Position numbers and translations under genes: made by a program. A stretch of DNA of 64,000 nucleotides from Fibrella forsythiae (GTDB lineage Bacteria > Bacteroidota > Bacteroidia > Cytophagales > Spirosomataceae), in contig NZ_JAFMYW010000007.1 of assembly GCF_017353175.1 (NCBI RefSeq), positions 186,001 to 250,000 on the forward strand. The letters are read 5' to 3'. The first letter of the stretch is position 1; each line of letters starts with the position of its first letter. Of the stretch, positions 7,059 through 16,376 are shown one piece after another. The notes under the pieces are model-generated. The model did not search any database. It was given only the letters and a program-made list of their open reading frames with translations, and was not told the DNA's origin.

Positions 7059-8927
7059 TTACTTCTGTAACTCCAGCACGAGCGCCGTTTTAGCGGGTAA
7101 CTGAACCGTTTTCAGGTCAGAAATTACGTCGCCGGTCATCACGTTTTTCGCACTGGTGAAGCCAGTGGTGCGTTCGCTAAAACGAGCCATATCCAACCCA
7201 ATGGGCTTATCAGTCTGGTTGGTGGCTATCATGACGGTAGCTTTATCGTCGTAGCGGAAATACACGTAGGTGCCATTTTGCGGTAAATACTGCATCAATT
7301 TACCGGAGTGCAACGCGGGCGTGTTTTTGCGGTAATTGGCCAGGGTCTTTACGAAGTTGAACGCGTCGTTCTCGGCTTTATTCCGGCCCTCTTCCGTGAA
7401 TTTATTCTCCTTGTCACCCTCAAAACCGCCGGGGAAGTCACGGCGAACTTCGGCATCCGACGGGTTTTTAAAGTTCTTCATCAGAATCTCGGTGCCGTAG
7501 TAGAAGTGGGGAATACCCCGCGTAGTGAGCAGCCAGGTTACGCCCATTTTGTACTTGTTGATGTCTTCGCCAACAACGGAGAAGAAACGGTCGGTGTCGT
7601 GGTTTTCGAGGAAAGTAACCAGCTTCATCGGGTCTTCATACACGGCATCCTGAGCCAGCACCTGCTGCACACGGTTAGCACCGTTATCCCAACCTTCGTT
7701 TTCGTTCAGGCCAGCGTTCATGGCCGTGTAGAGCACGAAATCAAGCCCGCCCGTCTGATTCGATTTGAACGGGAAGTTGATCTTGTTGCGGGTGTAGTAG
7801 GCCTGATCAACCGTGTTGTTTACCCACGATTCGCCGAAAGTGTACATCTTCGGATATTCGGCCTGAAGTGCGGCATTACACCGGTTCATAAATGGCTGAT
7901 CATTATACATATACGTATCGATCCGCCAGGCATCGAGCGCAAACTCCTCAACGCTCCAGATCGCGTTCTGAATCAGGTACGTTGACACGAACGGGTTGCT
8001 CTGATTCAGGTCGGGCAGGAAGGGCACAAACCAGCCATCGAGCGTAACTTTCTTGTCGATAGCCGACGAATGCGGATCTGTAACGGGCTGGTATTTGTAG
8101 GATGTGTTGGTGTAGGTTGGCCATTGGTGAAGCCAGTCTTTCATCGGCATGTCTTTTAAAAACCAGTGGTTGATACCCACGTGGTTATACACGGCATCCT
8201 GCACCACACGCATACCCATAGCGTGCACTTTTCTGTTGAGCGCTTTGTAGGCTTCGTTGCCGCCCAGCCGTTTATCGACGGTATAATGATCGGTAAAGCC
8301 GTAGCCGTGGTAAGCCGACCTCATCGCGCCGCCTTCGTTGGTTTGTGGCTGGTTATTCTCAATCACGGGCGTCATCCACAGCGCCGTTGCGCCCAGTTCC
8401 TTGATGTAATCGAGGTGGTTTTCAACGCCTTTCAGATCACCACCATGCCGAAGAAACGGACTATTCCGGTCCGACTCTTTATCGGCCATATCATCGAACT
8501 TATCGTTGGTGGGGTCGGCACCGCTAAACCGGTCGGGCATGAGCAGGTAAATAAAATCGGCCGACGACAGCCCCTGCCCTTTTGGCTGATTATCACGAGT
8601 TTTGAGCTGATAGGCACGCGTGATGGTTTGTCCACCGTTTTTACCGACAATTTGCAACGTACCTGCTTTTGTCGTGGGTGCGATGGTCAGGTCCAGAAAG
8701 GCGAAGTTTTTGTTTTCAACCTTCGAAGCCTTGACCAGTTTAACGCCGGGGTAATTGATGGTGTAGGTCAACGTACCTGCATTGGGGCCGTAAACGAGCA
8801 GTTGCAGGTTGGGGTTTTTCATACCGACCCACCAGTTTGTTGGGTCAACCCGCTGAATCTGTGGCGTCTGTGCAAAGACAATTCGACAACAGAATAGGAT
8901 TATGAGAAGGAAAAATGGCTTTTTCAT
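7059..8927 (-). CDS. Secreted GH13 alpha-amylase / neopullulanase (SusA-like)
   Basis: The 622-residue enzyme has a signal peptide (residues 1-19) and a cyclomaltodextrinase-type N-terminal beta-domain (about 22-110). The GH13 barrel carries DAVYNHVG (region I) and AWRIDTYM with the nucleophile Asp near residue 335. TFGESW holds the acid/base Glu near 363, and FLENHDTDR is region IV. A C-terminal beta-domain follows. The family cleaves alpha-1,4 bonds in starch, pullulan or cyclodextrins, in the periplasm for SusA. I chose the ATG at 8927; a TTG two codons upstream is possible. The phosphorylase and pgmB a few kb away would complete maltodextrin use, but they are not in the same operon. Confidence 0.92.
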   Translation of the reverse strand: MKKPFFLLIILFCCRIVFAQTPQIQRVDPTNWWVGMKNPNLQLLVYGPNAGTLTYTINYPGVKLVKASKVENKNFAFLDLTIAPTTKAGTLQIVGKNGGQTITRAYQLKTRDNQPKGQGLSSADFIYLLMPDRFSGADPTNDKFDDMADKESDRNSPFLRHGGDLKGVENHLDYIKELGATALWMTPVIENNQPQTNEGGAMRSAYHGYGFTDHYTVDKRLGGNEAYKALNRKVHAMGMRVVQDAVYNHVGINHWFLKDMPMKDWLHQWPTYTNTSYKYQPVTDPHSSAIDKKVTLDGWFVPFLPDLNQSNPFVSTYLIQNAIWSVEEFALDAWRIDTYMYNDQPFMNRCNAALQAEYPKMYTFGESWVNNTVDQAYYTRNKINFPFKSNQTGGLDFVLYTAMNAGLNENEGWDNGANRVQQVLAQDAVYEDPMKLVTFLENHDTDRFFSVVGEDINKYKMGVTWLLTTRGIPHFYYGTEILMKNFKNPSDAEVRRDFPGGFEGDKENKFTEEGRNKAENDAFNFVKTLANYRKNTPALHSGKLMQYLPQNGTYVYFRYDDKATVMIATNQTDKPIGLDMARFSERTTGFTSAKNVMTGDVISDLKTVQLPAKTALVLELQK

Positions 8928-9081
8928 GACCAAAATTAATCAGATTTTGGTCTGCTGTTTACAGATTTCAGTTGGCAACCAGTAGCCAGCAACTGTTCTG
9001 CCAGCCGGGAATAGATTCTGCAAACGTTACACAGACCGATCGCTGAGCTTTCATCATCCAGGTCAACACCAGATCAACGAC

Positions 9082-9924
9082 TCATCGAACACAGTTCATA
9101 TCACGACGAAACCTTCGTTCATTGGCTGAAGACAAGGGAACGGTCAACCGGATCAGACCGGTCAGGTAGGTATCTTTCCCCGGCGAGAACCCCCGCTGAT
9201 CGCCAGGGTCGTGTAACGGTAGCCCCAATTCGGCCCGCCGATCGGCCAGGACAATCGCCTCTGTTCCGCGTAGCGAAGACGCATATGGATATACCGTGCT
9301 GACATCGTCTACGTAGTCGCTGCTCGGCAGCGTATGGTTTAGCTCCAGCGCCAGGAGCCACTGACCGGGCAATCGAAGGGTAATACCTGCCCCGCCAGAT
9401 GCCAGCACGGCTAGCCGACTGTACCCGTCGCCCTCCGTATCGAGCCGGGGCAAACGTACCCAGCGATCCTGATACCGCGCCTGGGGAGACAGGTATGTAA
9501 ATCCTACTCCAACCACGAGATACGGATTAAGCTTCGGTTTGGCCGAAGCGGGCAGCAGATCCAATTGAAGTCCTCCCGCCAATTCGGGATTCGTACTTCT
9601 GAACGACAGGTTATTGGCCTCATGGGAGGTTCCCTGCTGTGACCCTTTCAACTGAATAACCCGAACCTCTGCCCGCGTCGACAAATGATCGGTGAGTCGG
9701 TAGGCAAGTCCGGCAGCTATGGCAAATCCGATTTCGCCCCGCCGAAACGCAACCCGTTCATTCAGATCACCCAGGTAGTTGGCTGCCCCCACGCCAGCGG
9801 TAAAGGCCAGTTGTCCGGGCTCGTCGGGGCGACTAAAACGGGACGATTGCTGTGCGTGAGCGGTTGTGCCAGCGCATAGGACTAATAAGCAGGTAACTAG
9901 TTTTTCGTTGAGTCGGATAAGCAT
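9082..9924 (-). CDS. Outer membrane beta-barrel protein (DUF6089-like)
   Basis: The 280-residue protein has a signal peptide ending TTAHAQ and opens the mature part with FTAGVGAANYLGDLNE, a signature of small Bacteroidota outer-membrane barrels. It then alternates amphipathic strands (GEIGFAIAAGLAYRL, HLSTRAEVRVIQL, PKLNPYLVVGVGFTYL, WLLALELNHTLP) and ends with a strand near LIRLTVPL. No enzymatic motif is seen. I chose the ATG at 9924 rather than an upstream TTG, because it puts the hydrophobic signal segment at the very N terminus. Role unknown; DUF6089 proteins are uncharacterised. Confidence 0.75.
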   Translation of the reverse strand: MLIRLNEKLVTCLLVLCAGTTAHAQQSSRFSRPDEPGQLAFTAGVGAANYLGDLNERVAFRRGEIGFAIAAGLAYRLTDHLSTRAEVRVIQLKGSQQGTSHEANNLSFRSTNPELAGGLQLDLLPASAKPKLNPYLVVGVGFTYLSPQARYQDRWVRLPRLDTEGDGYSRLAVLASGGAGITLRLPGQWLLALELNHTLPSSDYVDDVSTVYPYASSLRGTEAIVLADRRAELGLPLHDPGDQRGFSPGKDTYLTGLIRLTVPLSSANERRFRRDMNCVR

Positions 9925-10107
9925 AGGCAATAGGCCGGGAAGTAATCCCAACCAAACGTCCAACCGGGATCAGCCGATCATTATTGCCTCAATTCTACCA
10001 TATGGACTATATACTTTATAGACAACTTGTGAGCACTCCTATTTTGACAGCGCATACGCATCAGCCCAAAAATCAATCAAAAAAATTCAGGTAGTGTGAA
10101 CACTTTT

Positions 10108-10135
10108 CTCTATTTCAATGTATGTACATTAAATA
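10108..10135. promoter_or_regulatory. Possible operator: inverted repeat upstream of yceI-like gene
   Basis: Within an AT-rich tract just upstream of the YceI gene, ATGTAT and ATACAT form an inverted repeat separated by 9 bases (around 10119-10139, edges approximate). This is a plausible repressor site or promoter region, but no regulator is encoded next to it. Confidence 0.3.
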
Positions 10136-10159
10136 CATATACAATAAATAAACTCGATC

Positions 10160-10708
10160 ATGGAAGCGCAAGCAACTACCGCCACAACATGGGTCATTGA
10201 CCCGACTCACTCAGAAGTTCAGTTTAAAGTGAAGCACCTGATGGTGTCGACTGTAACAGGTTCATTCAGCAAATTTGATGGTCAGTTGACCATGACTGGC
10301 GATGATTTCCAAGACGCCGACATCTCATTCTCTGCTGACATTGACAGCATCAGCACGGGCAACGAACAGCGCGACGGCCACCTGAAGTCTGGTGAGTTTT
10401 TTGATGCCGGGCAGTTTCCTCAACTGACGTTCAAATCGACCAGCATGACCAAAACGGGCGACGATACCTATAACCTGACTGGTGACCTGACGCTGCACGG
10501 CGTAACGAAATCTGTCACGTTGAAAGCCGAGTACGGTGGACAGATGCAGGATTTCTACGGTCAGACCAAAGCAGGTTTCGAAGTAACCGGCGTCATCAAG
10601 CGGAAAGAATATGGTCTTACCTGGGACGGCGTAACCGAAGCCGGTGGCGTAGTGGTGAGCGACGACGTACGCCTGATCATGAATATCCAGGTAACGAAAC
10701 AAGCCTAA
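10160..10708 (+). CDS. YceI family lipid-binding protein
   Basis: The 182-residue protein matches the YceI lipocalin-like fold: it opens WVIDPTHSEVQFKVKHLM and continues with GSFSKFDG, DIDSISTGNEQRDGHLKSGEFFDA, FPQLTFKS and LTLHGVTKSVTL. YceI proteins bind polyisoprenoid lipids and are often stress- or base-induced. No signal peptide is present, so this member is probably cytoplasmic, a common variant. It is monocistronic, ending at a strong bidirectional terminator shared with the convergent ridA-like gene. Confidence 0.92.
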   Translation: MEAQATTATTWVIDPTHSEVQFKVKHLMVSTVTGSFSKFDGQLTMTGDDFQDADISFSADIDSISTGNEQRDGHLKSGEFFDAGQFPQLTFKSTSMTKTGDDTYNLTGDLTLHGVTKSVTLKAEYGGQMQDFYGQTKAGFEVTGVIKRKEYGLTWDGVTEAGGVVVSDDVRLIMNIQVTKQA

Positions 10709-10843
10709 TTTAACACACCAGTAGGTGTCCAATAGTCGTCGGCTACTCCACGGACTGGTCATTCGTCGCTGTCGGTTAGTTTGCTGACAATGCATACCGA
10801 CGAGGCGTACTGACAACTTTATACCTCCCACCGTACCACCTTT

Positions 10844-10889
10844 CATAAACGTAAAAGAGCCGGATCATTCCGGCTCTTTTACGTTTATG
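10844..10889. terminator. Bidirectional terminator between yceI-like and ridA-like genes
   Basis: A perfect 21-bp stem (CATAAACGTAAAAGAGCCGG and its complement) surrounds a 4-nt loop, with A and T runs on either side of the core. The flanking genes converge on it. Confidence 0.85.
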
Positions 10890-10905
10890 ACCTCTGTTCA
10901 GCCGA

Positions 10906-11298
10906 TCACTTGACCACGGTAGCTTCCAGTTCAACAGTCGCGGTCTGGTACAGCCCTTTTACTTCAACCAGCGTAGTTGCCTGCTTAATGCCATGCCTGG
11001 CCGTAAAACCCTGATAGACATCCAAACAGGTGGTAAAGAATTCGGCTGTTGAGGTAGTGAACACATTCAGGCGCACAATGTGCCTGCATTCGTAGCCGGC
11101 CTCGCTGATCAGCTGCTCTACATTCCGAATGGTTTGTAGCAACTGGGTTCTCATGTCGGCATCACTGACCTGTCCATTTTCGTCGATGGCTACCTGACCA
11201 GAGCAGTAGAGCGTGCCTTCGGGCTGTTTAACGTCAACGGCCTGTGCCGAATTGGTATATTCACCCCATTTCCAGGGATCAACTGTTCGCTTTTCCAT
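10906..11298 (-). CDS. RidA family (YjgF/YER057c/UK114) protein
   Basis: The 130-residue protein shows the RidA pattern: GTLYCSGQVAIDENGQ near the N terminus, QTIRNVEQLISEAG, a VRLNVFTTS strand, and a C-terminal HGIKQATTLVEVKGL segment. Classic RidA enzymes deaminate reactive enamine/imine intermediates and have an arginine in the C-terminal R-x-A motif. Here the equivalent is KQATTLVEV, with lysine where arginine is expected, so it may belong to a non-deaminase RidA subgroup. Cytoplasmic trimer expected. Confidence 0.88.
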   Translation of the reverse strand: MEKRTVDPWKWGEYTNSAQAVDVKQPEGTLYCSGQVAIDENGQVSDADMRTQLLQTIRNVEQLISEAGYECRHIVRLNVFTTSTAEFFTTCLDVYQGFTARHGIKQATTLVEVKGLYQTATVELEATVVK

Positions 11299-11377
11299 TT
11301 TCTTTCTGTGTTTGAGTTAACAAGTATGCTTGTCGGTTGACGATACAAAAATTGAGGTCGACACTGACAGCCTTATG

Positions 11378-12358
11378 TCATACCCTGTTCGGTAACACAA
11401 AAAAATCGTACGCTCGCTGGGCAAGTTGGCTCAGTTGCTGCTGTAGTTCGGCTGGTTCGAGAACGGTGATAGCACCCGCGTAGGGCAAAAGCCAGGCAGC
11501 CAGATACGGAAAAGAGCCGATAAAAAACGTCATCTCCAGCTCACCGGTTGGCAATGCCGTTTCATAGGCCCAGCCATACTGGTGTTTCGTATCGTGCAGG
11601 CGCTGCGCTTGCTCGGTCCACACGCTGGCGGGCTGAAAGCGAACAACAACCTTCTCTTTTCCCCGCCGGGCAGCTTCATCAACCCAGTATTGCTGTAGCG
11701 TTTCCGACCGGGCTGTGAATACTTCCTCACTGATTGACAACTGCGTTATCCGATCTATCCGGAAGTTTCGGAACGCCTGTCGCAAACGGCAAAAGCCCAC
11801 AACGTGCCACTGCTGACTTAGATACAGACCGATCGGCTCCACATGGCGCGTCGTCATCTCACCTGAATTGGCGGCACTGTAGCGCAGGAGAACGACCCGT
11901 TTCAGGGTGATGGCCGTGACCAGTTGCTGGTAGGTATCCGGCGGGTTTGGTTGGTCTCCCACCCCCATAACCTGGATGCGCGGAGCGACCATTTCGAGGT
12001 GATCCCGGTCGGTGCGTCGCAGAGCGGCCCGCAACTTATCCATCGCAGAGCCGGTGAACTGCGCGGTTGACGCGTCAGTCAGGCCCGTTGCCAGCTTTTC
12101 GGCGGTCAGTAGCGCCGTTGCTTCCTCGCGTGTAAACAGGATCGGAGGCAACCGATAGCCATCTACCAGCGTGTAGCCTTTCCCGTCCACAGTCACGACC
12201 GGAACACCCGCCTGTTCAAGGGTTCGGATATCGCGGTAAATGGTTCGGGTGCTGACGGCAAAACGACGGGCCAATTCCGTACCTGACAGGAGACGTTTCG
12301 ATTGTAGAATGGTAAGCAGGGTTACCAGCCGGGAGAGGCGGTTTGTTTCATTCTCCAT
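11378..12358 (-). CDS. WYL-domain transcriptional regulator (YafY type)
   Basis: The 326-residue protein has an N-terminal winged helix-turn-helix (about residues 8-60; LSGTELARRFAVSTRTIYRDIRTLE). A middle region follows, and then a WYL-type ligand-binding domain (RHVEPIGLYLSQQWHVVGFCRLRQAFRNFRID) with the conserved basic pattern in FRNFRIDRI. Such regulators bind nucleotides or other small ligands and often repress neighbours. I chose the ATG at 12358 (MENETNRL), not an upstream TTG. The ridA-like gene lies about 80 bp downstream on the same strand and could be a target or operon partner. Confidence 0.88.
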   Translation of the reverse strand: MENETNRLSRLVTLLTILQSKRLLSGTELARRFAVSTRTIYRDIRTLEQAGVPVVTVDGKGYTLVDGYRLPPILFTREEATALLTAEKLATGLTDASTAQFTGSAMDKLRAALRRTDRDHLEMVAPRIQVMGVGDQPNPPDTYQQLVTAITLKRVVLLRYSAANSGEMTTRHVEPIGLYLSQQWHVVGFCRLRQAFRNFRIDRITQLSISEEVFTARSETLQQYWVDEAARRGKEKVVVRFQPASVWTEQAQRLHDTKHQYGWAYETALPTGELEMTFFIGSFPYLAAWLLPYAGAITVLEPAELQQQLSQLAQRAYDFFVLPNRV

Positions 12359-12433
12359 TACGTAGTGGGCAGCATCTACCGATTTAGGCAATCTGTCGCG
12401 TTTTGCTGAATCAGTATTTGTATCCAGCAGTCT

Positions 12434-12514
12434 AGGTACGTTGTCAGCTCATCACTAAATAGCCCAGCCATGCATTCCGGCTGGGCTATTTAGTGATGAG
12501 CTGACAACGTACCT
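12434..12514. terminator. 36-bp perfect hairpin overlapping the M3 peptidase stop codon
   Basis: A perfect 36-bp inverted repeat with a 9-nt loop (ATGCATTCC). Its outer ends are AGGTACGTTG and CAACGTACCT, copies of the over-represented window-wide word. The right arm overlaps the TAG stop of the peptidase gene (12513-12515). Much longer than a typical intrinsic terminator. Confidence 0.85.
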
Positions 12515-14552
12515 ACAACGCTAGACCACTGCGACGAAGCATGGCCTGCGGCGATGGTTCGCGCCCCCGGAAATTCTTATACAACTCCATCGGCTTTTCA
12601 CTACCGCCTTTTTCCAGCACATGCTGGCGGAATTTCCGAGCCACTTCTTTAGCCCCTAAACCGCCGTTCTGCTGAAAGTACTCGAACGCATCGGCATCCA
12701 GTACTTCGCTCCATTTGTAGCTGTAGTAACCAGCCGAGTACCCACCCGCAAAAATGTGTGAGAAGGCCGTGCTGAACGACGTTCCGCTCACCCGTGGGAA
12801 CAGGTTCACCAATGAATCAGCGTGACTTTCCACGTCGGTTACCGACTCGCCGGTTGGCTGGCGGTCGTGGAAGTACATATCGGTAAGCCCAAAACGCAGT
12901 TGACGGAGGTTGGCAATGCCCGCCATGAAATTCTGGCTGGCACGAATCTTCTCAACCAGCGATTGCGGAATCACTTCGCCGGTCTGGTAGTGTTTGGCAA
13001 ACAGGTTCAGTGCTTCGGGCGTGTAGCACCAGTTTTCCATCACCTGCGAGGGCAACTCAACGAAGTCGCGGGGAACGCTGGTGCCGCTCAGGCTTTCGTA
13101 CTGGCCATTGGCCAGCATGCCGTGCAGGGCATGACCAAACTCGTGAAATAGCGTGGTTACTTCGTAGAATGTCAGCAACGACGGGCGCGTTTCGGTAGGG
13201 CGAGTGAAGTTGCAGACATTGACAATGTGCGGGCGCAGGTTTACACCATTCACAATCTTCTGGCCCTGCACGTCATTCATCCAGGCACCGCTCCGTTTAC
13301 CAGCGCGAGGGAAATAATCGCCGTAGAACACCGCTAGAAACGTACCGTTCTGATCAAATACCTCGTAAGCTTTGACCTCCGGGTTATAGACCGGAATCGA
13401 ACTATTCTCGTTGAACGTGATACCGTATAGCTTATTGGCTACGGTGAAAACGCCCTGCAACACGTTATCAAGTTCGAAGTACGGCCGCAGCATTTCATCG
13501 TCGAGATCCAGCTGTTTCTTCTTCAGCTTCTCGGCATAGTAACTGTAGTCCCACTGCTCAATCCGGTCGCCTGTAAATCCGTTGGCTTGCGCGTAGGTGG
13601 TGAGTTCGTTTAGCTGACTTTCGGCGGCAGGGCGGGCATATTGCACCAGTTCGTCCAGAAACGATTGCACTTTCTCGCTCGAGCCAGCCATGCTTTCTTC
13701 CAGGACAAAATCGGCGTGGGTTTTGTAGCCCAACAGGTTGGCCCGGTCGTAGCGAAGCTGAACCATCCGCTTGATGATTTCCTGATTATCGTTTTTATCG
13801 CCGTGGAATCCGCGCCCGTTATAGGCCCGGTACAGTTTCTCGCGAAGCGCGCGATTGTCAGCATACTGCATGAACGGGCCGTAGCTCGGCGCCTGTAACG
13901 TGAAGGCCCAGCCGGTCAGATTTTTCTCCTGCGCTACTTTTTTAGCCGATTCCTTCGCGAAATCCGGTAGGCCGCTTAACTCATCCTCGTCCGCAACTTC
14001 CATCACGTACTCGTTGGTTTCGTTGAGCACGTTCTCGCCAAACTGGATAGAAAGTTGCGATAATTCCTTGTCGATCGCCCGGAGCATGGTCTTATCGGCA
14101 TCGTTCAGATTGGCTCCGTTCCGGGCAAAGCGCTTGTACGTTTTTTCGAGAAGCATGTGGCTTTCTCCGTCGAGTTTCAGGTTCGCCCGATGCTCATATA
14201 CGCTCTTGATACGCGCAAACAGCTTGTCGTTCAGGGTTATATCGTTGCCGTATTCCGTCAGCATGGGCGATACTTCCTTCACGATCTTCTGCAGTTCGGG
14301 GCTTGTTTCAGCTGCGTTCAGGTTGAACAGCACCGATGTAGCCCGGCTGAGTTGGTCGCCTGTCCGTTCCAGGGCAACGATCGTGTTGGCAAAGGTGGGA
14401 TTATCCTTGTTGTCGGCAATCGCATTCACTTCTTTCCGGCCAGCGGCAATGCCTTCCGTGATGGCGGGCAGGTAATGCTCATTCTGAATAAGCGGAAATG
14501 GAGCCGTTTCGTGAAGTGTCTGAAACGGTTTCAGCAGGGGATTAGTAGTCAT
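12513..14552 (-). CDS. M3 family metallopeptidase (oligopeptidase A / dipeptidyl carboxypeptidase type)
   Basis: The 679-residue enzyme has the zinc motif HEFGH in LFHEFGHALHG near residue 467. It also has the downstream glutamate ligand in DFVELPSQVMENW and a C-terminal AGGYSAGYYSYKWSE segment typical of the M3A family. The N terminus (NPLLKPFQTLHETAPFP) has no signal peptide, so it is cytoplasmic. It degrades short peptides, for example cleaved signal peptides. Length is normal for PrlC/Dcp proteins. Confidence 0.92.
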   Translation of the reverse strand: MTTNPLLKPFQTLHETAPFPLIQNEHYLPAITEGIAAGRKEVNAIADNKDNPTFANTIVALERTGDQLSRATSVLFNLNAAETSPELQKIVKEVSPMLTEYGNDITLNDKLFARIKSVYEHRANLKLDGESHMLLEKTYKRFARNGANLNDADKTMLRAIDKELSQLSIQFGENVLNETNEYVMEVADEDELSGLPDFAKESAKKVAQEKNLTGWAFTLQAPSYGPFMQYADNRALREKLYRAYNGRGFHGDKNDNQEIIKRMVQLRYDRANLLGYKTHADFVLEESMAGSSEKVQSFLDELVQYARPAAESQLNELTTYAQANGFTGDRIEQWDYSYYAEKLKKKQLDLDDEMLRPYFELDNVLQGVFTVANKLYGITFNENSSIPVYNPEVKAYEVFDQNGTFLAVFYGDYFPRAGKRSGAWMNDVQGQKIVNGVNLRPHIVNVCNFTRPTETRPSLLTFYEVTTLFHEFGHALHGMLANGQYESLSGTSVPRDFVELPSQVMENWCYTPEALNLFAKHYQTGEVIPQSLVEKIRASQNFMAGIANLRQLRFGLTDMYFHDRQPTGESVTDVESHADSLVNLFPRVSGTSFSTAFSHIFAGGYSAGYYSYKWSEVLDADAFEYFQQNGGLGAKEVARKFRQHVLEKGGSEKPMELYKNFRGREPSPQAMLRRSGLAL

Positions 14553-14755
14553 ACTTGTAGTTGGTATCGAACCGGATGGAGCCGTCGACCGGGCAAGCGC
14601 TGCGTCGGCGAATGCGACGACATAGCAAACCCATACGGTGTACCGACGAGCGGATTGGCTGATCGAGGGTAAAACACAAAAATAAGCATTTAGTGCTCGA
14701 AGCCTGTCGTATTCGCCGGTTCCGTCTACCGCATTTTCTGTTCAGCTACGACGCG

Positions 14756-16105
14756 CTACTCCATCAGGAAATGCCGGAACCACTGCCCTGACCCTTTGAT
14801 GATGCGCTGCTGAGTTCGGTGGTCAACGTGAACCAGACCGAACCGGGGACGATAGCCTTCAGCCCACTCGAAATTGTCGAGCAGTGTCCAGACGAAATAA
14901 CCGGTAATGTCGATGCCCTCAGCTTTAGCCTGACGTACCTGTTGCAGGCATTGCACGTGGTAGGCCGTACGGGCCGTGTCGATGACCTGCCCGTTGTCTA
15001 TCTGATCGTAAAAGGCCGCACCGCTCTCCGCCACGATCCATTTGTGCGACCCATCGTACAAACTGAACTGCCGGAGAATGTGCAGCATGCTGTTTGGATG
15101 AACCTCCCACCCCATCTCCGTGATCGCATCGACCTGCCGGCGGTTGGGCGACACATCACGACCCCACAGATACGGTACCAGCATGGAATGTTCAACCACC
15201 ACCCGGAAATAGTGCTGCAATCCGATCAGGTCGAAACCAAACGCCAACCGTTCCTGGTCGCCGGGTTTGGCAAATCGTTTTTGAATCGATTTCAGAAACG
15301 GTAATTCCCGCTCTGGATACCCTAAACCAAGCGCAGGCTCAATAAAGAGGCGATTCAACAGGGCGTTGGCCCGTTGCGCAGCCTGGACATCCCGTTTCAG
15401 CGGGCTGATTGGTTCGACAGGCGAGCAGGAGAAGGTAGTACCGATGACGGCGCCAGGTACGTTGTCGCGGATGATTCGGCCACCATCGGCCTGCGCAAGG
15501 GCGGCGTGGTGAATCACCGCTGGCACACTTCTGAAACTGCGCCGGCCCGGTGCGTGCATGCCCACCAGGTAGCCCAAAATCGTGAAGGCAGATGGCTCAT
15601 TGAGCACAAACCAGTGTTTCACCTTATGACCAAACGCCCTGACAATCAATCGCACATAGTCAGAAAACCAGATCAGTATTTCCCGATTTACCCAGCCGCC
15701 CCGGTCTTCGAGTGCCTGAGGCAAATCCCAGTGGAAAAGCGTAATCCAGGGCGTTTGGCCCTGCCGAATGCATTCATCGATCACCTGATCGTAAAACGCC
15801 AACCCGGCTTCGTTCACGCGCCCCGTCCCCTGTGGTAATACCCGCGACCAGGCAATGGAAAAGCGAAAGGCGCTGAAGCCCATCTGCTTGTTCAGCGCAA
15901 TATCCGTCTTGTATCGGTTATAAAAATCACAGGCCATCAGGGCATTTTCGCCGGTCTTTATGGCACCGCGCTTCTGCGAGAACGTGTCCCAGACAGAAGC
16001 ACCCCGCCCGTCGGCCAGGGTGGCGCCTTCAATTTGAAACGCTGCCGTGGCCGTTCCCCAAACAAAATCAGCCCCAAAATCGGCTCGGTGTAGCAATGAC
16101 GTCAA
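14756..16105 (-). CDS. GH1 family beta-glucosidase
   Basis: The 449-residue enzyme starts with FVWGTATAAFQIEGA and continues with SVWDTFSQKRGAI, GFSAFRFSIAWSRVLP and TLFHWDLPQALEDRGGW. The acid/base glutamate is in VLNEPSAF near residue 168. The nucleophile glutamate is in IVAESGAAF near residue 358; here the usual TENG is AESG, a variant that keeps the catalytic residue. The C-terminal LDNFEWAEGYRPRFGLVHVD is standard. Cytoplasmic enzyme releasing glucose from beta-glucosides such as cellobiose. Divergent from the XdhC-like gene across a 271-bp gap in which I see no clear motif. Confidence 0.92.
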   Translation of the reverse strand: MTSLLHRADFGADFVWGTATAAFQIEGATLADGRGASVWDTFSQKRGAIKTGENALMACDFYNRYKTDIALNKQMGFSAFRFSIAWSRVLPQGTGRVNEAGLAFYDQVIDECIRQGQTPWITLFHWDLPQALEDRGGWVNREILIWFSDYVRLIVRAFGHKVKHWFVLNEPSAFTILGYLVGMHAPGRRSFRSVPAVIHHAALAQADGGRIIRDNVPGAVIGTTFSCSPVEPISPLKRDVQAAQRANALLNRLFIEPALGLGYPERELPFLKSIQKRFAKPGDQERLAFGFDLIGLQHYFRVVVEHSMLVPYLWGRDVSPNRRQVDAITEMGWEVHPNSMLHILRQFSLYDGSHKWIVAESGAAFYDQIDNGQVIDTARTAYHVQCLQQVRQAKAEGIDITGYFVWTLLDNFEWAEGYRPRFGLVHVDHRTQQRIIKGSGQWFRHFLME

Positions 16106-16376
16106 CGGAAAATCAGATCAATTAACGGCAAGTTGGTTTGCTTACGCCGGATAGTACCGCCCAGGGTGATTAACAAACTGTTAAGTCGTCTGTCTGGCCT
16201 GCACTCCTTCGCGGTATGAATAGTCTACAACTGCTAAAAATAGCCAGGCAGGAGACAAATCGTTACTTGATTCGGTTTGTATGTTGCGAGTTGATAAAAC
16301 CGTTAGGTACGTGCGTAGTTTCGTATAAATGAGCACGCAGCTTTTCAGCTGAGACGGATTCAATGCAACGCCCCTT

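Noticed and set aside
7308-8897. Two long plus-strand frames opposite the amylase gene
   Set aside because: Shadows of a strongly supported GH13 gene.
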